Source of the DNA: Dryomyza anilis
Lineage: Eukaryota > Arthropoda > Insecta > Diptera > Dryomyzidae
Reading direction: 5' to 3'
Assembly: GCA_951804985.1 (NCBI GenBank)
Contig: OX638130.1
Coordinates: forward strand, 114,837,593-114,901,592
Length of the DNA stretch: 64,000 nt
The position numbers and the translations under genes were made by a program. This document shows positions 11,524-23,140 of the stretch, piece after piece (positions within the stretch are counted from its first letter, which is position 1; every line of letters starts with the position of its first letter). The notes under the pieces are model-generated. The model saw only the letters and a program-made list of their open reading frames with translations. It was not told the DNA's origin and did no database searches.

Positions 11524-11646
11524 TTAGTTATTAATGAAGAGCTCCCAACCAAAAAATTTGATTAACTTAAATGCCAAATAGACTGGAACCAGTGTCAGCA
11601 GTACGTAGACATAGTAGGTCCAGCTGTTGGTTATGTTTTCCGTCAT
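11524..11646 (-). CDS. Putative 40-aa single-pass membrane micropeptide (or terminal coding exon)
   Basis: A 40-codon frame, ATG at 11646-11644 and TAA at 11526-11524. The product starts MTENITNSW, has a hydrophobic stretch from about residue 11 to 26 (YYVYVLLTLVPVYLAF), and ends KLIKFFGWELFINN, a likely amphipathic tail. N4 lies in an N-I-T glycosylation sequon. Codons are mixed and fly-like (CTG, ACC, TAC, GTC), unlike the A/T-run frames elsewhere. Two bases before the ATG is a good acceptor, TTATTTTCTCAATTTCAG, so this is probably a last exon. AATAAA follows about 60 bases after the stop. The frame stays open up to the acceptor, so the true start may lie upstream; a possible first exon is at 46287-46805. 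I recognise no family. It does not look like sarcolamban. Function unknown; small membrane peptides often regulate larger membrane proteins, but that is only analogy. Confidence 0.6.
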   Translation of the reverse strand: MTENITNSWTYYVYVLLTLVPVYLAFKLIKFFGWELFINN

Positions 11647-11648
11647 CA

Positions 11649-11666
11649 CTGAAATTGAGAAAATAA
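11649..11666 (-). promoter_or_regulatory. Splice acceptor before the micropeptide frame
   Basis: On the minus strand a pyrimidine-rich run TTATTTTCTCAATTTCAG ends two bases before the ATG. Upstream sequence is AT-rich with stops in all frames, as in an intron. Confidence 0.6.
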
Positions 11667-12289
11667 CGAAAAATAAATTTTAATTTTATGAATTTTTCTA
11701 TTTTATAATTTTATGCAATAGGCATTCAATAATAATAATAATAAACAAATTTCATATATATTCTCTATTGCTCAGTTGTATTGTGCCAATAAAGACCAAG
11801 CTACAACACCCCCCCAAATAACTTTGTCCACAAAAACCCATTAAGTTATTTTATTTTCAAAGTTATTTTTTTGTTGCTGCTTTGTTCCTAAAAAATATTA
11901 CTTTATTTTAAATCAATAAATTATTGCTTGTTGCTTAGGCTTTTCCCAATGGAAATTCATTTTAAAAATGTTCTAAAATTGATATGCTTTCGAATTCAAT
12001 ACCATGCAAATATCATGGATAGCTAAACTATGCCCTAGGGCATAATTTAGAGTCTCATTTTCATATGACAAACAACAACATGATAATATAAATGACAAAT
12101 ATAAGTATATCGGAAAATGGGTTATGCGTGAAATTATAAATGAATGATATTTTTTGGAAAAACAAAAGTTAATGCATATTTAGGGTTTCTTTCAAATGCG
12201 TTTTTGATTCTTAAAATATAAGGCCAGTATTTACATAGCATCGAAATTAAAACAGTTATTATAATTTAATTAAAAATCTATTAACAAAA
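11667..12289. other. AT-rich sequence, probably intronic
   Basis: No repeat or coding frame recognised. If the two-exon model holds, this is the 3' end of the large intron. Confidence 0.4.
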
Positions 12290-12900
12290 AATGATTATCA
12301 TATAATTCACCATGATTCATTGTATTGAAGAACGATTCATAATATTGATAACTACAAAACATTAATATGATGAATTCATTATCAATTTGATGAATGGCCG
12401 AAAAGTGTTCTTCAATATGACGAAGCTTATGTGAAGAATACGTTTCATCATTTTAATAAACAAATACATATATATGTACATCATATTGAAGAATGCTATT
12501 CATCAAACCAAACTTCACCAAAATATTAATTTTTTGTTAATTTTTGCCATACTTCGTAGTTTTTAAGTGGTTCTTGTATGTTATAGATTATATAATGCTT
12601 GCTCGACATACATAAATTAGAAAAAGGTTTTATAATAAAAAGTTATATTTATAAAAATATATATATGTATATAATTAAATAAATAAAATAATTTAAAAAA
12701 ATAAAGAAATTGTTTAAAAAAAAAATTGTCGAAATAAAAATAAATTTCGGACAAATTTTTTTTGTCAGAGTATTTTTTTTTTTTTTTTGAAAAAATTATT
12801 TTGAACAAATTTATTTATTTGGATTTTTTTAAGGAAAATTTCGAAAATATATATATATATTTTTTTTTTAAACTTTGTAAACAAAAATCCCATCCATTAA
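12290..12900 (+). mobile_element. AT-rich 'ATGATGAA' MITE, copy d
   Basis: 12300-12560 is collinear with copies c, e and f (TTGTATTGAAGAACGATTC, AAGTGTTCTTCAATATGACG, TTTTTGCCATACTTC). It is followed by the family's poly-A/T region. Termini are eroded. Confidence 0.65.
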
Positions 12901-13261
12901 TTTATTTAGAAAAAAGATAGATTTATCCGCAAAAAATGACAGTGGAAAATTGTCTCTGGTAAGACCAATCTTGAAAAGAATTAACATAAGAAGAAATATC
13001 TATGAAAAATTGTCTCGAAATCTTTATATGTCAGATTTCTAATCCCGTCGAAAATTTGTAGGGACAAAATTTTTTGTCTAGCTTTTGGTAATTATTGTCT
13101 TGAGTACAATTCTCTTAGGGAAGAATTAAGCAGAACAAAATTCTTCTGAGATATATTCACCGAGGAAGAATTGTTTTGGTTTGGAATATTCGGGAGAAAA
13201 ATGTGAGAAAAACCTGTGGGAAGAATTTCGGTAAAAATTTAAAAACTAATTCAAATTCGTT
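12901..13261. other. Unassigned, with GAAGAATT-type words
   Basis: Contains several GGAAGAATT words that recall the GGGAAGAATTCTACGG block of the Helitrons. The similarity is too short to call a copy. Confidence 0.3.
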
Positions 13262-14062
13262 CACAGAAAAAAATGTACATCATACTGATGTATTCCGTTC
13301 TTCAAACCATGATTGAAGAATCATTCATAATATTAATGACTAACGACATCAATGTTATGAATGCGATCATAAATATGATGAACGCTTGGTAACTGTCGAA
13401 AAAGTGTTCTTCAATATGATGAACTGTATATGAAGAATACGTTTTATCATATCAATGAACAAGAACATAAAATACAACATATTTTACTTCATATTGAAGA
13501 ATGCTGTTCATTAAACCATATTTCAATCAAAATATTTATTTTTCGTTCATTTTTTGCCGTACTTCTCAGTTCTCAAATGGTTCTCGTATGTTATTTCTTA
13601 TATGTATAATGATTGCTCGACATGCATACATTAGTAAAATGTATTATATTATATTTATTTATAATTACAACTTTTTATTAATAAAAAGTTATATTTAAAA
13701 TAATATATTTAAAAAAAAAATCTTTTGGTTAATATTTTGTTTTTAATTTTTTTTTTTTTCGTTTTTTTTAAATAAAATATTTACATCAACACTTTTTTCG
13801 AATTATTTTCTAAAAAAAAAATATTTTTTGAAAAATTCGTAAAAAAATAGTATATTCATAAATATTATGAACAAATTCTTCAATACGACGATCAAATTAT
13901 TTTGATTGTTCTTCACTATGATTTTCGATAGTACAAATAATTTTATATATATAATGAATGTATTCTTTAATATGTCATTTAATGAACGGTGGTATCAATA
14001 TGATGTAGCTGGTGAAAAAATTCATAATATTTAAATTCATCATATTGATGAATTTTTTTCGG
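13262..14062 (+). mobile_element. AT-rich 'ATGATGAA' MITE, copy e (most complete)
   Basis: Starts CACAGAAAAAAATGTACATC and ends TTCATCATATTGATGAATTTTTTTC. Four or more TTCTTCAATATGATGAA or inverse words lie in each flank around a poly-A/T centre (13690-13850). Reverse-collinear with copy b over both flanks, which makes it the reference for the family. Non-coding. Confidence 0.75.
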
Positions 14063-15240
14063 GTTTTAATTAGAATTTTTAATATTAAATCTATATAAAA
14101 TTAACAAAGCTGGAAAATGCCCGAAAATTGTCTATGAAGTGTTATTTATAAACTGAGAAGTTCGATGTTAAACAATCTTTAAACAAAATTGTCATATGTC
14201 AAAGCAAATTTTGAGAACCGATAGAAAACCAACTGTTTGTGATACAAATTGCGCCGTTTTATAATAGATATACAATTTTAATATCCGTAACTAAAAAATT
14301 TACTGTAAAAAACGATTAAGTTACATTATCGACAGATGACTTTGAACTATATTGTATAGTAGTATTGCATTTAAAAAATAAATTACACAAGAACATAACG
14401 TAAATTTCGAGAATCCCAAAAAGAACAACAAAAAAAAAACTACGAAAATACTTTTGCTGTCAGATGATGCTGTCTGACTGTCACTTTTTACCCTACCCAA
14501 CCCAACATCAAGCTGACTGACTGTCTGTCATGGCAAAGTGCGCATTGGCTTATCATTGAAATTGAACCAAAATTGTCACTCAGCCACAGATGAAAAGACT
14601 AAACAATAAAAAGAGAAAATAGAAAAACTGACAGCATCAACAACAAGAGACAGCAACATATGCCATTGTATTGCTGCTGCTGCTGATAGTCATGTTGCTG
14701 CAATTGTCAGCACTGTTAAGTAATACGGTTAATGATAGAGCTAATGAGACAGCAATAGATGTAAGAGACACTAGAGAAAGAGACGACGAGATAGCGCTGA
14801 AAGCTGCTTGCTGTCACATAGGCCAACATAAACAGAAAAACACAATCCATTTAAGTGCGAATTTTCATTATTAATGCTTAGGGAGTCAATTCTATGCCAA
14901 GTTAATGTGGCTGTCTCTTTTACACACTCGATTTCTGTGGGTATGTGTCTGTGTGTGTTTATAAAGTAAATATGTGTGCTTAAGGATATTATTCCCTATC
15001 CTTTGGTATAATATACTTAAATGCACATTATTTTATAGGAGGAATTTGCGTACCTTCATGCGCATTGATAGGGTTTTCATGCAGATTATTTGCGCAGTTT
15101 AATGTGGCAGAAATAAGCTGGCAGATAAGGTGGTATCATTAGCTGTATTCGGTGGATATTTGACAAACGCATTAAAATAATACTACCAACTTGTGTGTTT
15201 AAATGACATAGATATGGTACATTATGTCATATAAAAATGA
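14063..15240. other. Unique-looking non-coding sequence
   Basis: Higher complexity than its neighbours, with GACTGTC and CTGCTGCTG words (14460-14720) typical of fly introns. The 67-codon frame at 14671-14874 begins in the CTG run and has no family resemblance. Probably intron. Confidence 0.4.
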
Positions 15241-15282
15241 GTAGGATTTAAAAGTTCTTAACGAATTTAATACCCTCCCAAG

Positions 15283-15600
15283 ACAAAATATTTGGCAGGC
15301 TCAGGATAATTTAGAAACATTTCAGGCTGGCTCAAGACAGTTTAGAAACCTTTTTCGAAATATTTTAAGCAAAGCTGTGTCAAAAGTTGTCTGTTTTCGG
15401 ACCATTCCCAATATATTCCCTGCATCTCTTTTTAAAAATCTATAAAATTTCATAATCTGCCATATACTTACCACAAACTTCCATTTGTCTGTGTGTTTCT
15501 TGGAAATATTCCTGACAAATGCCGTAAATGTTGTCTCGGGCTGGACAAAAATGTTAGCAGTCTCAAAGCAGATTAGAAACATTTTTGAAAGATTTTAGGT
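15283..15600 (-). repeat. Dispersed repeat family R, copy 1
   Basis: Shares an ordered series of words with 61045-61370 and 61655-61850: TTTAGAAACA, a variant of TGTATCACAAGTTGTCTGTTTT, CTGTGTGTTTCTTGGAAATATTCC and TTGTCTCGGG. Not flanked by visible inverted repeats. The 86-codon minus frame is not convincing. Confidence 0.5.
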
Positions 15601-16114
15601 AGAGGAAAACGAAGTTTGTCACAAATGCTACCAATTCTACCCATCCTTAAAACATACCTGAAATCTGCATTTTGAATTCCACATAAATTAATAACATCCC
15701 AAGGTTGAATTTTTGGCATTTTCCTTATTAGAAAATTTTTCCAATTAGGGTAGTCATGATCATGACCTAATCATGCTGGACGTGTAACGGCTTAATATAA
15801 GCAGGCAATCAAATTTAGTAGAATTTTGAAAGACAAATACCGAAAATATTTAGTTATATATTTTGATACCATCTTCACCATTGTCTGCTTCAATGAATCC
15901 GAAAAACAGTTTCTAAAGCCATCCGACCCCGCCAAAAATTTTGTCTAGCGAAGTAATACGATTCCTATAAAAATTTATTTTTTTATCGCTAATATGTATT
16001 CCAAAAATCTTCCGCAAAAAATAAAAGATTTTGACTCGAGTATGTACTCCAATTTTGGGTGGCGCAAGGCAAGATTTAAAAAATTTGGAGCAGACAAAAA
16101 TGTATTTGTATCAG
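15601..16114. other. Unassigned sequence
   Basis: Contains CCGCCAAAAATTTTGTCTAG (about 15930), resembling part of repeat family R, so decayed copies may extend here. No genes seen. Confidence 0.3.
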
Positions 16115-16830
16115 CTCAGAAAAAAAATTATCATCATATTGATGAATTTCGTTCTTCAAACCAAGATTCATTATATTGAAGAACAATTCATAATATTGAT
16201 ACATCAATGTTATGAATTCATTATCAATTTGATGAATTACCGAAAAAGTGCTCTTCAATATGACGAAGCTTATGTGAAGAATACGTTTCATCATATTAAT
16301 AAACAAATACAAAAAATACAATATATATGTACATTATATTGAAGAATGTTGTTCATCAAACCAAATTTCAATCAAAATATTTAATTTCGTTCATTTTTTG
16401 AAATACTTCACATGCAGCAGTTCTTGCATGTTATTTCTTAAAAAAAATGCATAATTCAGTAAAATGTTTTTTTATTTTTTGTAATTATATAGTTACAAAA
16501 AATATATTTATAAAAAATATATTTATAAAAAACATATTTAAAAAAATATATATTTAAAAAAAACATATTTTAAAAAAAACATATTTAAAAAAAATATTAT
16601 GAAAAATTTATTTATTTAGAAAAAAATAGTTTTAAAATTTTCTTTAAAAAACAAAAAAAAAAATTTTTTTCAGGACATTTTTTTTTTTTTTTGGAAGAAA
16701 AAATATTTTTTTGTATACATTTTTTTTTTATAAAAAAAATTTTTTTACGAAATTTTTTTTTCTTTTTTTTTTTTTGAAAAATTCATAAAAAAATATATTT
16801 TTTTTAAAGTACAATTTTGTTTACGGTTTA
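16115..16830 (+). mobile_element. AT-rich 'ATGATGAA' MITE, copy f
   Basis: Starts CTCAGAAAAAAAATTATCATC. 16140-16400 matches copies c-e (GAAGAACAATTCATAATATTG, CTCTTCAATATGACGAAGC, ATGTTGTTCATCAAACC). It is followed by 400 bp of A/T runs that lead to the mini-me element. Confidence 0.7.
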
Positions 16831-16844
16831 GGAAAATATGTAAT

Positions 16845-17497
16845 TATACCCTACACTAAAAGTGAAAGGTTATATTCAGTTTGATAAGCCGTTTGTAACA
16901 CCCATAAGGAAGCATCTCCGGTATGGAAAAGTATATATATTCTTGATCAGCATGATCTCCTGAGTCGATTTAGCGATGTCCGTCTGTCTGTCTGTCCGTC
17001 TGTCCTTCTGTCTGTTTGTTGAAATCACGATTACGGAATTAGTAGAAGAGCTAGAGCAATGAAAATTTATATTTAGATTACTTATATATCTAAGCTGTCT
17101 GAACAAGAAAATTGGCATGATCGTTCTATTGTGCCCTGAGAACCGACTACTTATGTTCAAATACCTCATATAAAATTTACATATTCAGATCAATTTTACT
17201 GCATACGTGCCGAAATACATGGAAATAATGTTTTCCTGCGAAACGAGTTGTGGTTCTAAAAAAAAAATCGAAATTCGTTAAACCTACCCATTTGTAAATA
17301 TGGGTAAGTTGGGTAAGTTTGTAGTTATTTTCAGGATTCGTATACCCTGGTGATCTATAACCAATTTGAATGGTAACCACACATATGTGTAGGGTATTTA
17401 TAGTCGGCTTAGACCGACTATAATTTTGATAATCCTAACTATCATAATAACACCTACTCAAAAATTTCCCATGTGATCTAACCTTCCCAACTGGTTT
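16845..17497 (+). mobile_element. mini-me/DINE-1-like element, subfamily A, copy 2
   Basis: Same layout as copy 1: TATACCCTACACTAAAAGTG hairpin, TATATATTCTTGATCAGCATG core, (GTCY)n at 16978-17013, TATAGTCGG..CCGACTATA hairpin, end CCCAACTGGTTT. It lies directly after the A/T region of MITE copy f. Confidence 0.8.
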
Positions 17498-19394
17498 CTG
17501 ATATAAATTCAGATATAAGAAAGTTGTACTAAACAAAACTCGAGAATTTTAACCAGATAATTCTAACCAGAAACCTATTTATTTAAATTCAAATCAAACC
17601 CGTACAAAAATTTAAATAGAAGGCAAGTAAATTTAAATATAAGGCAAATAAAATGGTTGAATTATCAGGATCCATGACATTGTTTTGCTTATAACATACA
17701 TAAAATAGATGCTCGCCATTGTCGCTGATTCATATATTTTATATGAAACTAAAATGAATCAGAAATCCATTATTATGCATTAAATTCGCAAACTTAAGCT
17801 GAGTGTGACACAACAGTGATTTTATTATTATGTCTAGCCAAGAAATATATCTAAGAAATTTAAGTGCCTTCGCACATAAAGAAACTGTAATTCGAATATG
17901 AAACTACACGATGTGCTTTTTTCAGATTTCATATATTTTTTGGGATTCCACAAATGAAGCAGCTTTGCTTAAGAGTTATTTTATGTACAGATACTTATAT
18001 CTTTCGATATATATATTTTTATTAGTTATTATTATCGAATATGATTCACAAATCATACCCAAGCACACTAAATATTTGCTGTAATAAATCTGTGTTTAAT
18101 GCCATTACATTTGATTTGATTTTAAAATGTTTTTACAGCATTTAACTTTCCTGTGATTCGGCATTATTTTGTTTATAGAAAACACTTTCCCTTTTTATTA
18201 CAGCACATAAATCACAGAGCATGTTGGTTTATAGATTTTTACACACTCTCCATTTTCAGCATCATACAGAAGTTATTCACAACGTCCACAACTAGCTAAA
18301 CTATAAAAAAAAGCCTTATTTTTGTTGTTGTTCCGAACTTCTAACAACTTGTAACCCAAACTAATAACTCGCCCACCCCAAATAAGAGCCCTAACAATCT
18401 GCCAACCCCTGCAATACAATATGGCCTTAACATATAAATTTGTGTTTTTTTACGATGTGTTCATATTTAACGATCTCGTCGTCTCAATGCGTGTTTATTT
18501 TCACTTCCGAGGCATAAAAACGAAACTAATTTAACTTTTAGTTTATTTATTTTGTTAATTTCTAGAGAAACACCATCAAAACATCAAAATCTACAAAAGC
18601 AAAAGTATTAAAATATAGAAATATGAATGCAATGGAACGATACGAAAAAGAGTAGGATTTTATTTATAGCAACATTCAGAAGTCGTTGACACATTCGGAT
18701 GGAGAACTAAAAAGGAGGAGGGAGTTGGCGGAAGCACGCGTCTGACTGACTGAATGACTGCATTCAACTTTTGGACAGCAACAACCACATGAGAAACGGC
18801 GACAATAAGTAGAAAACAAAAAATAAAAAATAAAATAGTGACGGAGCAGTGTATGGCGCTACATGCGCTGGAGTCAGCCAAGAGCCAATAAATGGATAAA
18901 TGGATGCATTGCAGCTGTTGGTGCACCCAACCAAAACCAAGATTTATTTTAGACTCATTCTGTATTTTTTTCGTTTTTGTTTTTGCTGTCGCTGTTGGCA
19001 AAATTGGCGCCAATATGTTTTATGAATGTGGCTACAGTTTCTGTTCAAATATTTTCAATGTATTTTGTATTGAACCAAAAAAAAAAGAAAACTATTCGTA
19101 AAACATATCGTAAAACTGTACTCTACAAAATAATGGATGTCTCTGAAGTCAACAGATATCGCATTGTTTTGACTTTGATTAAGTGAGAATTTAATTAAAA
19201 TCAATAAGCAGACATTTGAATTAATGGTCATGGATTCCACGAATTATAGCTTGCTTTTATTTGCAGTTCATTTGATCTAGTGATTTCTCTATAATTGTCA
19301 ACAGAATGACGTTTCTATGTCATGCTTAAATTGCTTTGAATCTGGAAAAAAAGGAACTAAAACAAACGAGTACACGAGAACTAAGTAGAATTTG
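17498..19394. other. Non-coding sequence, no repeat recognised
   Basis: About 1.9 kb of moderately complex AT-rich sequence. The open frames (18660-19013 minus; 18892-19186 plus) overlap one another, use rare codon mixes and lack start context or splice sites I would trust. Probably intron. Confidence 0.4.
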
Positions 19395-20845
19395 CAATGC
19401 CAAATTGGAATAGGAATAGAAAAGGAATAGGAATAGGAATAGAAAAGGAATAGGAATAGGAATACGAATACGAATACGAATAGGAATACGAATAGGAATA
19501 GGAATAGGAATTGGAATAGGAATAGGAATAGGAATAGGAATAGGCATAGGAATAGGAATAGGAATAGGAATAGGAATAGGAATAGGCATAGGAATAGGAA
19601 TAGGAATAGGAATAGGAATAGGAATAGGAATAGGAATAGGAATAGGCATAGGAATAGGAATAGGAATAGGAATAGGAATAGGAATAGGAATAGGAATAGG
19701 AATAGGAATAGGAATAGGAATAGGAATAGGAATAGGAATAGGAATAGGAATAGGAATAGGAATAGGAATAGGAATAGGAATAGGAATAGGAATAGGAATA
19801 GGAATAGGAATAGGAATAGGAATAGGAATAGGAATAGGAATAGGAATAGGAATAGGAATAGGAATAGGAATAGGAATAGGAATAGGAATAGGAATAGGAA
19901 TAGGAATAGGAATAGGAATAGGAATAGGAATAGGAATAGGAATAGGAATAGGAATAGGAATAGGAATAGGAATAGGAATAGGAATAGGAATAGGAATAGG
20001 AATAGGAATAGGAATAGGAATAGGAATAGGAATAGGAATAGGAATAGGAATAGGAATAGGAATAGGAATAGGAATAGGAATAGGAATAGGAATAGGAATA
20101 GGAATAGGAATAGGAATAGGAATAGGAATAGGAATAGGAATAGGAATAGGAATAGGAATAGGAATAGGAATAGGAATAGGAATAGGAATAGGAATAGGAA
20201 TAGGAATAGGAATAGGAATAGGAATAGGAATAGGAATAGGAATAGGAATAGGAATAGGAATAGGAATAGGAATAGGAATAGGAATAGGAATAGGAATAGG
20301 AATAGGAATAGGAATAGGAATAGGAATAGGAATAGGAATAGGAATAGGAATAGGAATAGGAATAGGAATAGGAATAGGAATAGGAATAGGAATAGGAATA
20401 GGAATAGGAATAGGAATAGGAATAGGAATAGGAATAGGAATAGGAATAGGAATAGGAATAGGAATAGGAATAGGAATAGGAATAGGAATAGGAATAGGAA
20501 TAGGAATAGGAATAGGAATAGGAATAGGAATAGGAATAGGAATAGGAATAGGAATAGGAATAGGAATAGGAATAGGAATAGGAATAGGAATAGGAATAGG
20601 AATAGGAATAGGAATAGGAATAGGAATAGGAATAGGAATAGGAATAGGAATAGGAATAGGAATAGGAATAGGAATAGGAATAGGAATAGGAATAGGAATA
20701 GGAATAGGAATAGGAATAGGAATAGGAATAGGAATAGGAATAGGAATAGGAATAGGAATAGGAATAGGAATAGGAATAGGAATAGGAATAGGAATAGGAA
20801 TAGGAATAGTAATAGGAATAGGAGTAGGAATAGGAATAGGAAAGT
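19395..20845. repeat. (GGAATA)n hexanucleotide array, ~1.45 kb
   Basis: About 240 units by length. The left 260 bp holds variant units (CGAATA, GGCATA, TTGGAA, AGAAAAGG), partly in a 60-bp higher-order pattern (GGCATA near 19587 and 19647). From about 19660 to 20808 the array is essentially perfect. The long minus-strand frame of alternating Phe and Leu is its translation, not a protein. Confidence 0.97.
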
Positions 20846-22760
20846 ATAAGGAATGAATATGAGATTGAAATAAGAATGGAACATAATTTAGGTAAAGTAA
20901 TAGTATAGCTTGAAATATCTTTAGAAAAAAGTTTAAAAGGTATCCCGAAATAAATCGTAAAATATGAAAAAAAAAATATATATATTATTTTCCAAACTTT
21001 TTATTATTTAATTATTTCAAAGAGTCATTCCATTCCATTACCATCTCGCTTGCATAGTAACTCTAATGCTGGATTTTCAACATGTCAAATTATGCAAATC
21101 ACACTTGAAACTAAACTCATCCGATTAAACTCAAACCTACAACAAAAAAAAAACTCCCCCGCAAACACCTCATCAAAATCACTTTCACTGACACACACAA
21201 CACTTTGCAATGACAGCGCCAACACCAATTCATATCAAAAACCGTCGAATGAATGGAACTGCGAAACACTACAGACGTTAAAATTGAAATTTAAAGACAC
21301 TTGAAAAGTACATTGTACTGGGTGGTTGGGTTATTCGAGTAACTACATCAAATCTGCTTAAGCCAACATAGTAACAAAGCGATTTTATCCTAACGCCCTA
21401 TTGGAGTATCTGACAAATTCAACAGTTCCTTCTTCATGGCAAGTTGAGATAAAATTCTCTAAATATTCAGCGTATTTGGAGCAACCACAGCTTTGAACAA
21501 CGAACGATCGCCACCACCATCTACACGTTTTAATGATGCAAACAAACAAGTGGAATTCGCGCAGTTATTTGCATACGTTTAAATACATTGTGTCTGGATA
21601 TGGTGGGGGGTCTGGGAAGGAATATTCTAGAGAAGGACCTCGCATAGCAGGATGTGAGAAATGAGCTAAACTATACAATGCAGAATATGGTGTGTGTGAA
21701 TACTAAGTGGGAGTTTTGGAGAGGTTGATTTGTTTGGTGGGTTAGGTATTTGTTGTCAACAAAAGTTTTAGTTATTTACAGATTCCGAACAGTCTAAAGG
21801 GAAGCATGTATGCTTAGCTACATTGGAAAATATTAAGTAATAACTGCTTTCAAACATAGAGAATTTAATACATAGGATGATGTCATAAAACATCGTTCTT
21901 TATATCTTTGATTGCATAGAACTCAGCTAGCATCATTAGCTCAATTGAGAAGCATAGTAAATATGAAATAGCATATTCAACCAATAAAATTTTAAATCAA
22001 TAAATTTAAATAAAACTACATATTGGAAATCTCTTAATATAGCATTAGGCTACCGTTAAACAGACCGCGAATTATTTAAAATTCAAGTAACACGGAGTTT
22101 ACCTAGGCTACGGAATGAATTGATAAACAACTCTGAAAACCCCAGAGTGAACTATCTGTCCCAATTATATTTGTACTCGAAATGGGTAGAACTTCAGTTG
22201 TAGAATGCCTAATACGAATGGCGATATGAGGCCTTCTTAAAAATGTGGACTCTTGGAGGTTTAGCATTGTCTACCGAGAGGTATCTCCTTTTTTCCTTTA
22301 TTTTATATTGACTGTTGCGGGTTTTATCAGTACAAATTAACCAACACTTAAGTGATGTCCCCTATTCTATACAAAGGGTCGGGAGGGAGGTTAAAAGTAG
22401 GGACGAACGATGGAGTAGTGTCGGTGGACGTTGCATTGAAGATGCCAATGTTAAAAATGTTCGGAAAAAGAGACGCAGAAAAACTAAAGTACCGTGGGGC
22501 TAAAGAAAAAATTACCTCTGTAATTCGTGGGTCTTTTCAGAACTGTACGAAAGTACGAAAGAATGGACTTGGTTCGATTCCCAAGTAAAACGAGAGAACG
22601 AACGACATGAGCGAATCAGGCCATATATTTCTCTCGAAATCTTTCCATTGTAATAGCTATAAAACAGGCTGAAACATATTACGGTTCTTCGGTACTTAAG
22701 AGATTCAATAAAAGATGATATCTCCTACTCCAAAGAGGATTTTAAATCCCCTTCCCAAAA
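20846..22760. other. Non-coding sequence, no repeat recognised
   Basis: About 1.9 kb. The frames at 21050-21304 and 22315-22588 are open but have no recognisable motif, and the two in the second region overlap each other. Nothing further supported. Confidence 0.4.
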
Positions 22761-22764
22761 CCTT

Positions 22765-23140
22765 GTCTCAATTCAAGCTATTTCAAATAGATGTCTCCTT
22801 AAATCGTTATGGCGGCTTAGAATTTATATACGTTGTTTAAGCTTTTACTTTTCTAATATTTTATTAGATTTTGAATTGATCAGAGTGCTCCATAGCCAAT
22901 TTGTGAACTGAACCTACTGCGAATGAATGAAATATCTCCTACAAGATATATCGTACGTTGTTAAAATCCAAAGTCTCGTTAATCTAAGGCCCAATTCATA
23001 CTATTTCGAAGTTTCCTTAAATCGTTATGGTGGCTTAGAATGTCTATGCGATGTTTAAGCTTTTACTTTTCTTAAGGTTCTAATATTTTATTATACTTTA
23101 AATTGATTGGTGTGCTCCATAGCCAATTTGTGATCAGAAC
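22765..23140. repeat. Diverged tandem duplication (~215-bp shift)
   Basis: Two copies in order of TCCTTAAATCGTTATGGYGG, GTTTAAGCTTTTACTTTTCT and TGCTCCATAGCCAATTTGTG (about 22797-22907 and 23012-23132), with indels. Function unknown. Confidence 0.8.

Noticed and set aside
19395..20845. Telomeric or telomere-like repeat
   Set aside because: GGAATA is not the arthropod TTAGG unit, and true flies lack it; the array is interstitial.
19298..20884. 528-residue minus-strand frame of alternating Phe and Leu, and a second IPIPIP frame
   Set aside because: Both are translations of the (GGAATA)n array in two frames; no stop can arise in a perfect array.
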